A program made the position numbers and the translations under genes. From DBFJGL01 sp048394785 (GTDB taxonomy: Bacteria; Bacillota; Clostridia; Christensenellales; CAG-917), in assembly GCA_048394785.1 (NCBI GenBank), contig DBFJGL010000088.1, positions 1 through 21,551 of the forward strand: a stretch of 21,551 bases of DNA, given 5' to 3'. Position 1 is the first letter of the stretch; the number at the start of each line of letters is the position of its first letter. The notes beneath the pieces were generated by a model. It was not told the origin of the DNA. It did no database searches and saw only the letters and a program-made list of their open reading frames with translations. Positions 6,760-13,586 of the stretch are shown one piece after another.

Positions 6760-7689
6760 TCAATCAATACTTAACGAACACAGATCTTCTATTACGTCGG
6801 CAATCCGAGCGACGGTGTCGACGGGTAAATGCGAATACTCGTTAACCCCGCTCTTTTCCGCCGCGCGCCCGAGAATATAGCACCCTGCCGCCGCCGCTTC
6901 GATAAGCGGAGTTCCGAAACCGAGCATTGCGGCAATGATGCCCGACAGCACGTCGCCGCTTCCGCCCTTTGCCAGTTTTGCGTTGCCGCCCGCATTTTCA
7001 AGCACCCTGTCGCCGTCGGATATATAAGTTACGCTGTCTTTGAGCACCACGACGGCTTTTCGTCGGTTTGCATATTCCGCCGCGATTTCCGCCGCATTGG
7101 ACTTTATATCGTTTGCGTTCAGCCCCGTGAGTCTGCTCATTTCTCCTATATGCGGAGTAAGCACCGCCCGATGTGAAAACTTCAAATTTTTTGTTTTGAA
7201 AAGAGCGTCGGCGTCTATGACGAAATTGCGCTCGCAGTCGGTCAAAATATATTCCGCAAACTTATCGGTTTCTCCCGCGCCTGCGCCCATTCCTATCGCG
7301 AACGCCGACGAACGACTAATGAGTTCATCTGCCTGCGATTTATCGAAAACGATATGTTTACCGTTACTTTTCAAGGGATAAACAGCGGAATAAAGCACTT
7401 TATCATACAATGCTTCCGCCAAAAAATCGGGGACTGCAAGCGTACTCGTTCCCGTCCCCGAAAGCATTGCCGCCGTACCGCAATCCGTCAAATATCGTGC
7501 AAGCGCACCGCGTACCGCCGACGACGACATAGCTGAAAACTGCGGCGCGCCGACGTAGTTCGCACAACCTCCGATAACGCATACGCTGCCGAACGAACTC
7601 TTGTTGGAGTCGTCAGGGCGTTTTGCAAAATGACGCGCAACCATATTCGCGGTTATACGTTCAACTCGCGCGCCGATTGAGCCGTTCAT
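6760..7689 (-). CDS. nnrD: ADP-dependent NAD(P)H-hydrate dehydratase
   Basis: A 309-residue repair enzyme of the ribokinase-like fold that dehydrates damaged S-NAD(P)HX back to NAD(P)H using ADP. Visible motifs are GSVCVIGG (34-41), DADAL (159-163), LTPHIGEMSRL (177-187) and the nucleotide/catalytic block GGNAKLAKGGSGDVLSGI (234-251), with the conserved aspartate D246. The protein holds only the dehydratase domain; the epimerase NnrE, fused at the N-terminus in many bacteria, is absent here. I start it at the ATG at 7689, with AAGGAG eight to nine bases upstream, rather than the in-frame TTG at 7716 inside recX. The start lies one base past the recX stop, so the two are probably translated together. 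Confidence 0.9.
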   Translation of the reverse strand: MNGSIGARVERITANMVARHFAKRPDDSNKSSFGSVCVIGGCANYVGAPQFSAMSSSAVRGALARYLTDCGTAAMLSGTGTSTLAVPDFLAEALYDKVLYSAVYPLKSNGKHIVFDKSQADELISRSSAFAIGMGAGAGETDKFAEYILTDCERNFVIDADALFKTKNLKFSHRAVLTPHIGEMSRLTGLNANDIKSNAAEIAAEYANRRKAVVVLKDSVTYISDGDRVLENAGGNAKLAKGGSGDVLSGIIAAMLGFGTPLIEAAAAGCYILGRAAEKSGVNEYSHLPVDTVARIADVIEDLCSLSID

Positions 7690-7690
7690 A

Positions 7691-8179
7691 TCAGAAATCT
7701 CCTTCGCAGTCGTCAAAAAGATTATCTACCGTGCGGCGTATGACGTCGTTCTCAAAGCCGCGCTGATAAAGGAACGCCCAAACTTTCCTCGCGCCGTCGC
7801 CGCGGTCGAGCTTCTTGTTCTTTATAAACGTCCTCGCCATATTCGCGGCTTTATCCGCTTCTTCCTCGTCGGAAATATAATCGAGGACGGCGCAATCGGC
7901 AATCTTTATATCAATGCCCTTTTCGCTTGACAGTTTATAGGCAATTTTCTTTCTGCCGTAACGCGCCGAGTAATACCTTACGAAATTTTCGACATACGCT
8001 TCGTCGTCGATATATCGGTAGCCTTTGGCTTTTTCTATTGCGGCTTCCACTTCCTGTTTATGAAAGCCCTTTTTATAAAGTCTTTCTCTGACTTCTTTCT
8101 CCGAACGCGCAGAAGCGGCGAGATATTTCACCGCCGCTTCGTATGCTTGTTCTGCAGTTTTGTTTTTGCTCTCGTCCAT
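7691..8179 (-). CDS. recX: RecX family regulator of RecA
   Basis: A 162-residue cytoplasmic protein of tandem three-helix repeats. RecX proteins bind RecA filaments and limit or reshape their activity. Visible family features are an N-terminal repeat of the form AYEAAVKYLAASARSEKEVRERLYKKG, then YIDDEAYVENFVRYYSARYGRKKIAYKL, and a C-terminal repeat with KVWAFLYQRGFENDVI. The length is typical of short RecX forms. No clear Shine-Dalgarno precedes the ATG at 8179, and the gene begins seven bases after the ilvE stop, so translation probably depends on coupling to ilvE. recA is not in this window, so the gene is unlinked from its usual partner here. Confidence 0.88.
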   Translation of the reverse strand: MDESKNKTAEQAYEAAVKYLAASARSEKEVRERLYKKGFHKQEVEAAIEKAKGYRYIDDEAYVENFVRYYSARYGRKKIAYKLSSEKGIDIKIADCAVLDYISDEEEADKAANMARTFIKNKKLDRGDGARKVWAFLYQRGFENDVIRRTVDNLFDDCEGDF

Positions 8180-8186
8180 ACGGGAG

Positions 8187-9248
8187 TTATTTGCCGACGT
8201 GATACACCCAACCGAAGTCGTCGGCTTCCTTTTCGGTTTGAATGCCGGTGATGCGGTTGTACAGCCACTCCGTTATCGCGCCCATTTTGCCGCCGTTGAT
8301 TTCCATAACGTTGTCGCCGTAAGCTATGGTTCCGACGGGAGAAATAACCGCCGCGGTGCCGGTGCCGAATGCCTCGTCGAGTTTACCTTCTTTGTGAGCC
8401 TTGACGATTTCCGCTATCTCTACGTGACGCTCCTCCACCTTATAACCGTGTTTTTTAAGGACGTTTATTGCGCTGTCGCGAGTGATACCGCGCAAAATGC
8501 TGCCGTCGAGCATAGGCGTAACGACGGTGCCGTCGATAACGAACATCATATTCATTGCACCGACTTCTTCGACGTATTTCTTTTCCGCTCCGTCCAGCCA
8601 CAACACTTGGTCGTAACCCTTTTCTTTCGCGCGTTCGCCCGCAAGCAGAGAGCAAGCGTAGTTGCCCATACACTTGGCTTCGCCCGTGCCGCCCTTAGAC
8701 GCTCTGGTCAGCTCGCTTTCGACAATGAGTTTTGTGGGTTGCAAACCGTTTGCGTAATAGCTTCCCACAGGCGAAAGAATTATGGAGAAAAGGAATTTTT
8801 TGGAGGGGTGTACGCCCAAAAAGTTTTCCGTACCGAACATAAATGGACGAATGTACAGCGAAGTTTCGGGCAGCGTGGGTATCCACTCCTCTTCCAATTT
8901 GACGAGTTCGGTAAGTCCCTTCAACGCCTCGTCGACGTCGAATTGAGCCATACACAATCTTTCCGCGCTTCTGTTCATACGGATAAAGTTATCTCTCGGA
9001 CGGAACATCGTGATTTCGCCCTTGGAGTTTTTATAAGCTTTCAAGCCCTCGAAGATGCCTTGACCGTAGTGGAGCGAGCAGCACGCGGGATTGATTTTAT
9101 AATCCTCGAAGGGCACGATTTCCATCTCGCCCCAGCCGTTTGCCGCGTCGTACTCCCAGATAAGCATATGGTCGGTAAAGAATTTACCGAAGCCGAGCTT
9201 ATTGAAATCAGGCTTTTGCTTCCTTTCTTTTACCATTGTGATTTTCAT
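8187..9248 (-). CDS. ilvE: Branched-chain amino acid aminotransferase
   Basis: A 353-residue PLP-dependent fold-type IV aminotransferase. It makes leucine, isoleucine and valine from their 2-oxo acids with glutamate, or starts their breakdown. The size and sequence match the longer BCAT type (about 350-360 residues). The PLP lysine is K192 in GEAKCMGNYA, followed by the conserved EEVGAMNMMFV (227-237) and the phosphate-binding region SILRGITRDSA (250-260). LHYGQGIFEGLKAY (59-72) is also typical. The start at 9248 has AGGAG seven bases upstream; the Met at residue 5 is not needed. A TACAAT at 9276-9281 on the minus strand could be a -10 box, but I see no matching -35. It probably heads ilvE-recX-nnrD. 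Confidence 0.95.
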   Translation of the reverse strand: MKITMVKERKQKPDFNKLGFGKFFTDHMLIWEYDAANGWGEMEIVPFEDYKINPACCSLHYGQGIFEGLKAYKNSKGEITMFRPRDNFIRMNRSAERLCMAQFDVDEALKGLTELVKLEEEWIPTLPETSLYIRPFMFGTENFLGVHPSKKFLFSIILSPVGSYYANGLQPTKLIVESELTRASKGGTGEAKCMGNYACSLLAGERAKEKGYDQVLWLDGAEKKYVEEVGAMNMMFVIDGTVVTPMLDGSILRGITRDSAINVLKKHGYKVEERHVEIAEIVKAHKEGKLDEAFGTGTAAVISPVGTIAYGDNVMEINGGKMGAITEWLYNRITGIQTEKEADDFGWVYHVGK

Positions 9249-9293
9249 AGTATATCTCCTGAATTTATGTTTCTTATTGTATTGCGCGCATTT

Positions 9294-9327
9294 TGCGCCG
9301 TTCCCTCAAAACGAAGATTTCGGCGCA
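9294..9327. other. Inverted repeat after the yigZ stop codon
   Basis: TGCGCCG (9294-9300) pairs with CGGCGCA (9321-9327) across a 20-base loop directly after the stop codon at 9329. On the minus strand no U-run follows, so it is not a canonical terminator. It may stabilise the 3' end of the tyrS-yigZ message or be chance. Confidence 0.3.
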
Positions 9328-9328
9328 G

Positions 9329-9961
9329 TCATTCCGCGACGACTATATCGATATATCCCGTTCCTATATCCTCTATAACCGCGTTCCCCGACGTGAGTTC
9401 GCGTATATCCGAAAGCGCGCCCTTTGCGCCGCGCGACATCCACAGCGCAAACGATACGCTGTCGCCGTAACGGACGTCAACGACCTTTGCTTTATGCCTC
9501 TGCGCAATGCGCCCTACCGACGCAAACTCCGAATAACCGAGAGTAACGCGCGCGCCGTCGCACTCCGTCATTGTAATCAGGCGCATATTGTCCAGCGTTT
9601 GCGCAACGGAAGCAGTATACGCGCCCACAAGACCGCCTGCCCCGAGTTTTATGCCGCCGAAATATCTCGTCACGACAGCCGCTACTTTTCTGAGTCCTCT
9701 TTTTCTGAGCACTTCGAGCATCGGCTGACCTGCCGTACCCGACGGTTCGCCGTCGTCGGAAAATCGCGCCTGCATACCCGCCTCGTCCGCTATGTAGGCG
9801 TAACAGTTGTGCGTGGCGTCGGGATATTCGGACTTTATTCTGCGCACAAACTCGTCCGCGTCGTCCGCGTCTTTGACCGCCGCAACCGTGGTTATGAACT
9901 CGGATTTTTTTATTTCGAGAACGAACCTGCTCTCTCCGTCTACCGTGAGGTAGGAACTCAC
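9329..9961 (-). CDS. yigZ: YigZ/IMPACT family protein
   Basis: A 210-residue cytoplasmic protein of the UPF0029/IMPACT family. The physiological role in bacteria is unsettled; eukaryotic IMPACT modulates the GCN2 stress kinase, and a link to translation is only suggested. Visible signatures are ATHNCYAY (49-56), FSDDGEPSGTAGQPML (67-82) and VTRYFGGIKLGAGGLVGAY (97-115), then the smaller C-terminal ferredoxin-like domain. The family consensus in the last motif is GGLVRAY; here Gly113 replaces the usual Arg. The start is GTG at 9961, overlapping the tyrS stop in GTGA, with AAGGTG upstream inside tyrS. The two genes are therefore translationally coupled. Confidence 0.88.
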   Translation of the reverse strand: MSSYLTVDGESRFVLEIKKSEFITTVAAVKDADDADEFVRRIKSEYPDATHNCYAYIADEAGMQARFSDDGEPSGTAGQPMLEVLRKRGLRKVAAVVTRYFGGIKLGAGGLVGAYTASVAQTLDNMRLITMTECDGARVTLGYSEFASVGRIAQRHKAKVVDVRYGDSVSFALWMSRGAKGALSDIRELTSGNAVIEDIGTGYIDIVVAE

Positions 9962-11163
9962 TCCACGCTCACCTTATAGAAATTTTTCTTGCCTTTTTGA
10001 AGCACGAAACCGTTTGCGAGCTGACTGTCCGATACCGCAGCCGCGATGTCGGTGATTTTCACGTTATCGACGTATACGCCGCCGCCCTCAATCAACCGCT
10101 TTGCTTCGCCCTTGGACTTGACGTTGGCAACAGCCACGAGGATTTCCGCAACGGACGCAACACCTTTGGCTATTACCGCGGACGGCATATTGTCGCGGTC
10201 GCCCGAGAAAGCCGCTTTCGCCTTCTTCAACGCTTCGTCCGCCTCATCTTTGCCGTGAACCATAGACGTAAGTTCGTACGCAAGTCTTTCCTTTGCCGCG
10301 TTCATACGCTCGTCGTTGTACTTGGTGAGTTCCGCAATTTCTTCGAGGGGCAGGAAAGTCAAAAATCTGAACACCTTTTCCACGTCCGCGTCGGGAATGT
10401 TTCTCCAATATTGGAAGAAATCGTAGGGAGCCGTCTTTTTGGCGTCGAGCCACACCGCGCCCTTTGCGGTTTTACCCATTTTTATGCCTTCCGAGGTGGT
10501 GAGCAGCGCAAACGTGATTGCGAATGCGTCCTTGCCTTCCTTTCTGCGTATCAAATCCGCGCCTGCAAGAATGTTGGACCATTGGTCGTCGCCGCCGCAT
10601 TGAAGCACACAGCCGAACTTACGGTTGAGTACGAGGAAATCGTACGCCTGCATAAGCATATAGTTGAACTCCAAAAAGCTGAGTCCCTTTTCCATACGCG
10701 ACTTGAAGCACTCCGCCGTCAACATCTTGTTTACGGAGAAATGCGCGCCGATTTCACGCAAAAACTCTATATAATTGAGGTTGAGCAGCCAATCGGCGTT
10801 GTCCACTATGACGGCGGCGTTTTCGCCCTCGAAGCGAATGAATTTCGCCATCTGCACTTTGAAGCAGTCGACGTTGTGCTGTACGATTTCCCGAGTCATC
10901 ATACTGCGCATATCCGTCCTGCCCGACGGGTCGCCTATCATACCCGTGCCGCCGCCCACCAAAATTATGGGACGGTGCCCCGCGTCCTGCAAACGCTTGG
11001 CAACGATAAGCTGCATAAAGTGTCCTACGTGCAGACTGTCCGCCGTGGGGTCGAACCCGATGTAGAATGACTGCGGACCGCTGTCCAGCAGTTGTTTGAG
11101 TTCTTCTTCGTAAACGGTCTGTTTGACAAGACCGCGCTCTCTCAATTGGTCAATTACGTTCAT
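9958..11163 (-). CDS. tyrS: Tyrosyl-tRNA synthetase
   Basis: A 401-residue class I aminoacyl-tRNA synthetase that charges tRNA-Tyr. Visible features are the HIGH-type motif HVGH (45-48), the Rossmann-fold tyrosine pocket GGGTGMIGDPSGRTDMR (70-86), the conserved CGGDDQWSNILAG (189-201), the KMSKS-type loop KMGKT (228-232), and a C-terminal S4 RNA-binding domain (about 335-401, with GEAKRLIEGGGVYVDN). The start at 11163 follows AAAGG. A clear promoter lies at 11220-11248, giving a leader of only about 50 bases. That is too short for a T-box, the usual control of tyrS in many Firmicutes. Confidence 0.96.
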   Translation of the reverse strand: MNVIDQLRERGLVKQTVYEEELKQLLDSGPQSFYIGFDPTADSLHVGHFMQLIVAKRLQDAGHRPIILVGGGTGMIGDPSGRTDMRSMMTREIVQHNVDCFKVQMAKFIRFEGENAAVIVDNADWLLNLNYIEFLREIGAHFSVNKMLTAECFKSRMEKGLSFLEFNYMLMQAYDFLVLNRKFGCVLQCGGDDQWSNILAGADLIRRKEGKDAFAITFALLTTSEGIKMGKTAKGAVWLDAKKTAPYDFFQYWRNIPDADVEKVFRFLTFLPLEEIAELTKYNDERMNAAKERLAYELTSMVHGKDEADEALKKAKAAFSGDRDNMPSAVIAKGVASVAEILVAVANVKSKGEAKRLIEGGGVYVDNVKITDIAAAVSDSQLANGFVLQKGKKNFYKVSVE

Positions 11164-11219
11164 TTTCCTTTCCTGTTTCGCAATCAGCGTATTTTCATAG
11201 ATAGTATTGTCGTTAAAAG

Positions 11220-11248
11220 ATTATAGCACCCGTATATCGCAGTGGCAA
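11220..11248 (-). promoter_or_regulatory. Probable tyrS promoter
   Basis: On the minus strand TTGCCA (11248-11243), a 17-base spacer and TATAAT (11225-11220) form a near-consensus promoter. The predicted start is around 11213, about 50 bases before the tyrS ATG. It lies in the gap after dnaB, so tyrS-yigZ need not depend on dnaB transcription. Confidence 0.75.
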
Positions 11249-11272
11249 CCTAATTCGACTTATATGCGTTTT

Positions 11273-12997
11273 CTAAAACGGCGGAGCGTCGTTGTCGTCG
11301 GGAGACGGCGAGTCGTCCTCGTACTCGTAATCCCCGTCGTAATCTTCATAGTCGCCGTCGTCTTCGTATTCTTCAGACAACGTCGAGTCCTCTCCGAACC
11401 CCGACGTGTCGAAATCTTCGGCATTGAAATCCGCGTCCGCGTTGCCGAACGGAAGTTCCTCGCCATCGGCTGAAATTTCCTTGAAATTCTTGAAACCGCC
11501 GTCCGAACCTCTCGTCTCGTCGTCTCGGACGTTCTGTTCGGACACGGTCTGTTCCGCGGCGTTCGGCGCAAACGAAGCGTCCGTCATACCTTCGTCGCTA
11601 TGCGTTATCTCCTTTCTTTCTCCGTTCTGCGGAGCGGACATAACCCCTGCCGACGCGTCGACGCACTCCTTAAAGGACTGAGTTTCCCCCGTCCATTCCA
11701 AAACGACGTCGCCGATGGGACCGTTTCTGTTCTTCTTGATTGCAAGCACCACCTGTTTTTCGGGCCAGTCGGGTTTGAAACTCGACGGACGGTATATGAA
11801 CATAACGACGTCCGCGTCCTGCTCGATTGAACCGGACTCGCGAAGGTCGCTGAGCTTGGGCTCGTGGTCGTCCTTTCTCTTTTCCACGTCGCGCGACATC
11901 TGCGACAACACCATTATCGGTACGTCGAGTTCCTTTGCGTATATCTTCATTTTACGCGACATCTCGCTGACTTCCACCTGCCTTGACTCGGGCGAACGTC
12001 CGTTGGAACCGCCCGTCATCAACTGCAAATAGTCCACTATTACGAGGTCAAGCCCCTTTTCGCGTTTCAGTCTGCGGCACTTGGACAGCACGTCGTTCGG
12101 TCCGTTCATGGAATAATCGTCGATATACAGATTTGTGTAAAGCAACGCCTTGTACGCCTTGTAAAGCCGCGCCTTTTCGGAGGTGTTGAGCCCGCCGCGC
12201 GTTTCCATAGCCTCCATAGATACCTGCGACACGTTGGCAAGCATTCTCTTTACAAGCTGTTCCGCCGGCATTTCAAGAGAGAAAATGGCAACCGTTTTGC
12301 CGTGATTAAGACACGCGTTTGCCGCAACGTTAAGACAGAACGCCGTTTTACCCACCGAAGGACGGGCCGCGACAAGTATAAATTCTCCGGGCTTGAAGCC
12401 TTTTGTTCTGCTGTCCAGCCCCGGGAAGTCTGTTGCGACGATATTTTTGGGCACGTTGCCCGACTGTGCGTCCTGTATGCTTTTGTACGCTTGCGCAAGC
12501 GCGTTATCGGCTTTGAGCAACGCCTTTTCGCTTGCGTCCTCCGCAATGCGATATATCAGCCTTTCCGCTTCTTCCAGCGCATTCGTGCCGTCGGTGGCTT
12601 CATATCCTTCTTTTGCGATTTTGTTGCCCGCCTCTATGACGCGTCTTATAAGCGCGTCGCGCTTTATGAGCTGAGCGTAATATTCGCCGTTAGCCGCGCT
12701 GGGCAGAATGTTGGTAAGTTCCAATATGTAATCCATTCCGCCGACGTCGCCCATCTTGCCGTGAAGCTCCAACGCGTCCGCAACCGTAACATGGTCAATG
12801 GGTTTGCCCTGCTCCTGCAAATCTTTCATAACCGAAAAGATTGTGCGGTTCTGCGCAAGGTAAAAATCCTCCGCTTTGAGCATGGGTATAATCGCGTCCG
12901 CCGCGTCGCCCGAAATGAGCATCGAACCGAGGACGGACTGCTCCGCTTCCACGTTGCTCGGCAACGCTCTTAACACTCTCTTATCCTTTTGCGCCAT
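11273..12997 (-). CDS. dnaB: Replicative DNA helicase DnaB with long acidic C-terminal tail
   Basis: The hexameric helicase that unwinds DNA at the replication fork. The protein is 574 residues, against about 450-470 in E. coli and B. subtilis. It has the N-terminal domain (about 12-115, beginning LPSNVEAEQSVLGSML) and the RecA-like ATPase with Walker A ARPSVGKTAF (211-220) and Walker B LVIVDYLQL (318-326). DLRESGSIEQDADVVMFIYR follows, ending the normal core near residue 446. The extra 128 residues are hydrophilic, very acidic and probably disordered. They contain EELPF (513-517) and end in DDNDAPPF, both like the SSB C-terminal tip. I start it at the ATG at 12997 with GAGGAG eight bases upstream; an in-frame start at 13036 lies farther inside the preceding gene, which overlaps by 17 bases. 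A small palindrome spans the stop codon (11267-11280). Confidence 0.95.
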   Translation of the reverse strand: MAQKDKRVLRALPSNVEAEQSVLGSMLISGDAADAIIPMLKAEDFYLAQNRTIFSVMKDLQEQGKPIDHVTVADALELHGKMGDVGGMDYILELTNILPSAANGEYYAQLIKRDALIRRVIEAGNKIAKEGYEATDGTNALEEAERLIYRIAEDASEKALLKADNALAQAYKSIQDAQSGNVPKNIVATDFPGLDSRTKGFKPGEFILVAARPSVGKTAFCLNVAANACLNHGKTVAIFSLEMPAEQLVKRMLANVSQVSMEAMETRGGLNTSEKARLYKAYKALLYTNLYIDDYSMNGPNDVLSKCRRLKREKGLDLVIVDYLQLMTGGSNGRSPESRQVEVSEMSRKMKIYAKELDVPIMVLSQMSRDVEKRKDDHEPKLSDLRESGSIEQDADVVMFIYRPSSFKPDWPEKQVVLAIKKNRNGPIGDVVLEWTGETQSFKECVDASAGVMSAPQNGERKEITHSDEGMTDASFAPNAAEQTVSEQNVRDDETRGSDGGFKNFKEISADGEELPFGNADADFNAEDFDTSGFGEDSTLSEEYEDDGDYEDYDGDYEYEDDSPSPDDNDAPPF

Positions 12998-13586
12998 TTT
13001 TCTTTCTCCTCGCCACAAGTATCGCCGCCGCTGCAATCGCCGCCACCGCCACGGAAACTCCGATCAAAGTTCCGTACCAAGGCGCGGAGTTTGCCGTGCG
13101 CATCGATAATGTAAACTCGTTGTTCTGCGTATTCATCACGTCAAAACAATGATAATATGCTTTGCCGTCCTTATATACCTCTCCGTCGCTTTGCACGCTC
13201 TTATAATATGTGCCCACGCGGAATGTTATTTTAAGCTCTTCCCAAGCCCAGCCGTCGGCTTTGCCGTAAAATTCTTCCACTGCGGAAGTAAGTTCTGCGC
13301 CGTCTATAAAGGTGGTCGTCACGCTGTAATAGTAATATCCGCCCTTGTATAAGCGGGTGACTTCTTCCACGTCGCAAAGTTTCATATCCTCGCTTCCCGA
13401 CAAACCCACGGTAAGCAGGAAAGTTTCGCCTGCTACATCGGTTTTTACGGCATACAGTCCGCAAGTTGTGCGCTGCTCGCTTGTCAGCTCCCGATTGTCG
13501 CACGCCGTAAACGCCGTAAAAGACGCCGCGAGTACAACCGTAAGCAACACCGCAAAAACAATTTTTCTCGATACGTTACTTTTCAT
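12981..13586 (-). CDS. Uncharacterised membrane-anchored protein, possible lipoprotein
   Basis: I do not recognise this 201-residue protein. It begins with a basic, hydrophobic signal-like segment (MKSNVSRKIVFAVLLTVVLA) leading to AFTACDN, where C29 could be a lipobox cysteine; Phe at -3 makes it a weak match. A polar, Tyr-rich middle domain follows (about 30-168), then one transmembrane helix (about 172-191) and a positive tail ARRKKNGAKG. The domain between the two anchors is thus probably outside the cell. I use the ATG at 13586; the upstream in-frame codon at 13595 is TTG. No strong Shine-Dalgarno is seen. It overlaps pepF by 11 bases and dnaB by 17, so it is likely translationally coupled to both. 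If the cysteine is lipidated, Lgt encoded at 2690-3763 would act on it. Confidence 0.75.
   Translation of the reverse strand: MKSNVSRKIVFAVLLTVVLAASFTAFTACDNRELTSEQRTTCGLYAVKTDVAGETFLLTVGLSGSEDMKLCDVEEVTRLYKGGYYYYSVTTTFIDGAELTSAVEEFYGKADGWAWEELKITFRVGTYYKSVQSDGEVYKDGKAYYHCFDVMNTQNNEFTLSMRTANSAPWYGTLIGVSVAVAAIAAAAILVARRKKNGAKG

Noticed and set aside
5132..6763. 543-codon minus-strand open frame opposite galT
   Set aside because: It is wholly antisense to a convincing class II GalT, has no family motifs I recognise, and runs through the terminator at 6699-6725.
7690..7716. Longer nnrD starting at TTG 7716
   Set aside because: It has no ribosome binding site of its own, while the ATG at 7689 has AAGGAG at good spacing.
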